Positions 63,318 through 64,000 of a DNA stretch of 64,000 nt are shown piece after piece. This DNA is from Kappaphycus alvarezii (lineage: Eukaryota > Rhodophyta > Florideophyceae > Gigartinales > Solieriaceae), in the NCBI GenBank assembly GCA_002205965.3, contig NADL03000059.1, forward strand, positions 429,498 to 493,497. Direction: 5' to 3'. The translations under genes were made by a program, and so were the position numbers. Under the pieces are notes generated by a model. That model saw only the letters and a program-made list of their open reading frames with translations, did no database searches and was not told the DNA's origin. The number at the start of each line of letters is the position of its first letter. The first letter of the stretch is position 1.

Positions 63318-64000
63318 GGTGGTGGTAGATCTTTATTTGTCGTACAATGTCGCACAGAGGCGTGCGGGGGAATTTATAAATTAACTACGGATGCGGGCGG
63401 CGGGTAGAAACTTGTCGCGCCTGCATTATTTGGAGACTAAATGCAAAACGGGTAACGAAGTCGCGGAGCTCCTGTTGAGGGGAGGAACCGCCACGGGAAG
63501 CAGCGAAGGAAGCAAGGCGGCGGAAAAAAGCCTTACCGTCGTCGCCCAAGGCGCCATAGATATCAATCCCGACGGGGAGAGGAGGATATCGTTTCGGTTG
63601 CAGTAAGTGCCGTAATGACGATGTTTCTCGCGCTCTGCGAGTGTCGCGGCGGCGCCGGCAGTAACCGTACTTGGCGAAATGTGGCGGCGTGCGGAGGGGT
63701 GGGCAACAGTAACGTCGACGGCGTGGTCGATATCGGTACTGTGAAGCCCGTATGCAGCGGGTATGTAAATGTCCATTCGTAGCACGGGGGACTCCGAATG
63801 CCCAGATGAGTCGGGAACCTGGTGGAGGAGCGGATGTTCGACGAGGGCGACGATCCCAATATTCCTTGCAGTAGCGGGCAAGAACGTTTGCGGGAGGATG
63901 TGGTGACGACGAATCATTCCGTCTTCGTACTTGCAGGTCAACGCGTGTTGACCACTTGGATCTAAGACGGGTGCGATGTCGGCCGAGCGGCGGGAGCAGA
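63318..64000 (-). mobile_element. LINE-A (unit 3, cut by window end)
   Basis: 3' half only; frame 63426-63941 with small indels relative to unit 2. Confidence 0.8.

Larger units (their letters stand above)
60889..64000. repeat. Tandem array, unit 3 (first 3.1 kb, runs off the window)
   Basis: Covers the LINE-D end, gene X and the 3' part of LINE-A. The true number of units is unknown. Confidence 0.85.

Overview
The window is eukaryotic DNA made up almost entirely of transposable elements. I found no rRNA, no convincing tRNA and no recognisable housekeeping gene. The reading frames are dominated by several families of non-LTR retrotransposons (LINEs). These carry a reverse transcriptase (RT), a CCHC-type zinc finger and a C-terminal restriction-like endonuclease (RLE) with a PD...D-V-T core, an R2/NeSL/HERO-like plan. 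Ty1/copia LTR elements come second. The mix and the compact style would fit a repeat-rich alga such as a florideophyte red alga, but nothing in the sequence proves the species, so treat that as a weak guess.

Layout. 1-1.2 kb: 3' part of an unknown multicopy gene (here 'gene X'). 1.2-7.6 kb: LINE-A, LINE-A', LINE-D and LINE-E copies. 7.9-13.7 kb: a LINE-B-like copy split by a copia element (copia-1) with a 5-bp target duplication. 14.6-20.8 kb: a second, minus-strand copia element (copia-2) with 295-bp LTRs, carrying a solo LTR and a tiny LINE 3' end inside it. 21-37.2 kb: LINE debris, many very short LINE 3' ends, a Ulp1-like protease fossil and an acidic unknown ORF. 37.6-39.2 kb: scrambled copia remains. 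40-42.9 kb: little recognisable. 44.57-64.0 kb: a direct tandem array of an 8.15-kb unit, two complete copies plus about 3.1 kb of a third. Each unit holds a LINE-D 3' end, gene X (-), LINE-A (-), LINE-F (+) and LINE-B (+). The 855-codon LINE-B frame in unit 2 has RT motifs A, B and C (YHDD), a zinc finger and the RLE.

Two themes stand out. (1) At least seven insertions only 51-170 bp long consist solely of the 3' ends of LINE families and are flanked by 10-11 bp direct repeats. Different families share a similar 3'-terminal theme: a TTAAA- or TAAAAC-like core, then CACCCCA- or CACCCAAA-like sequence, then TTTTCCCC. Several of these copies also end in or form fold-back hairpins. (2) Gene X has no recognisable domain, occurs at least four times, and is embedded in the recent tandem amplification.

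LINE family letters (A-F) are local labels, not published names. LTR elements are treated as fossils.
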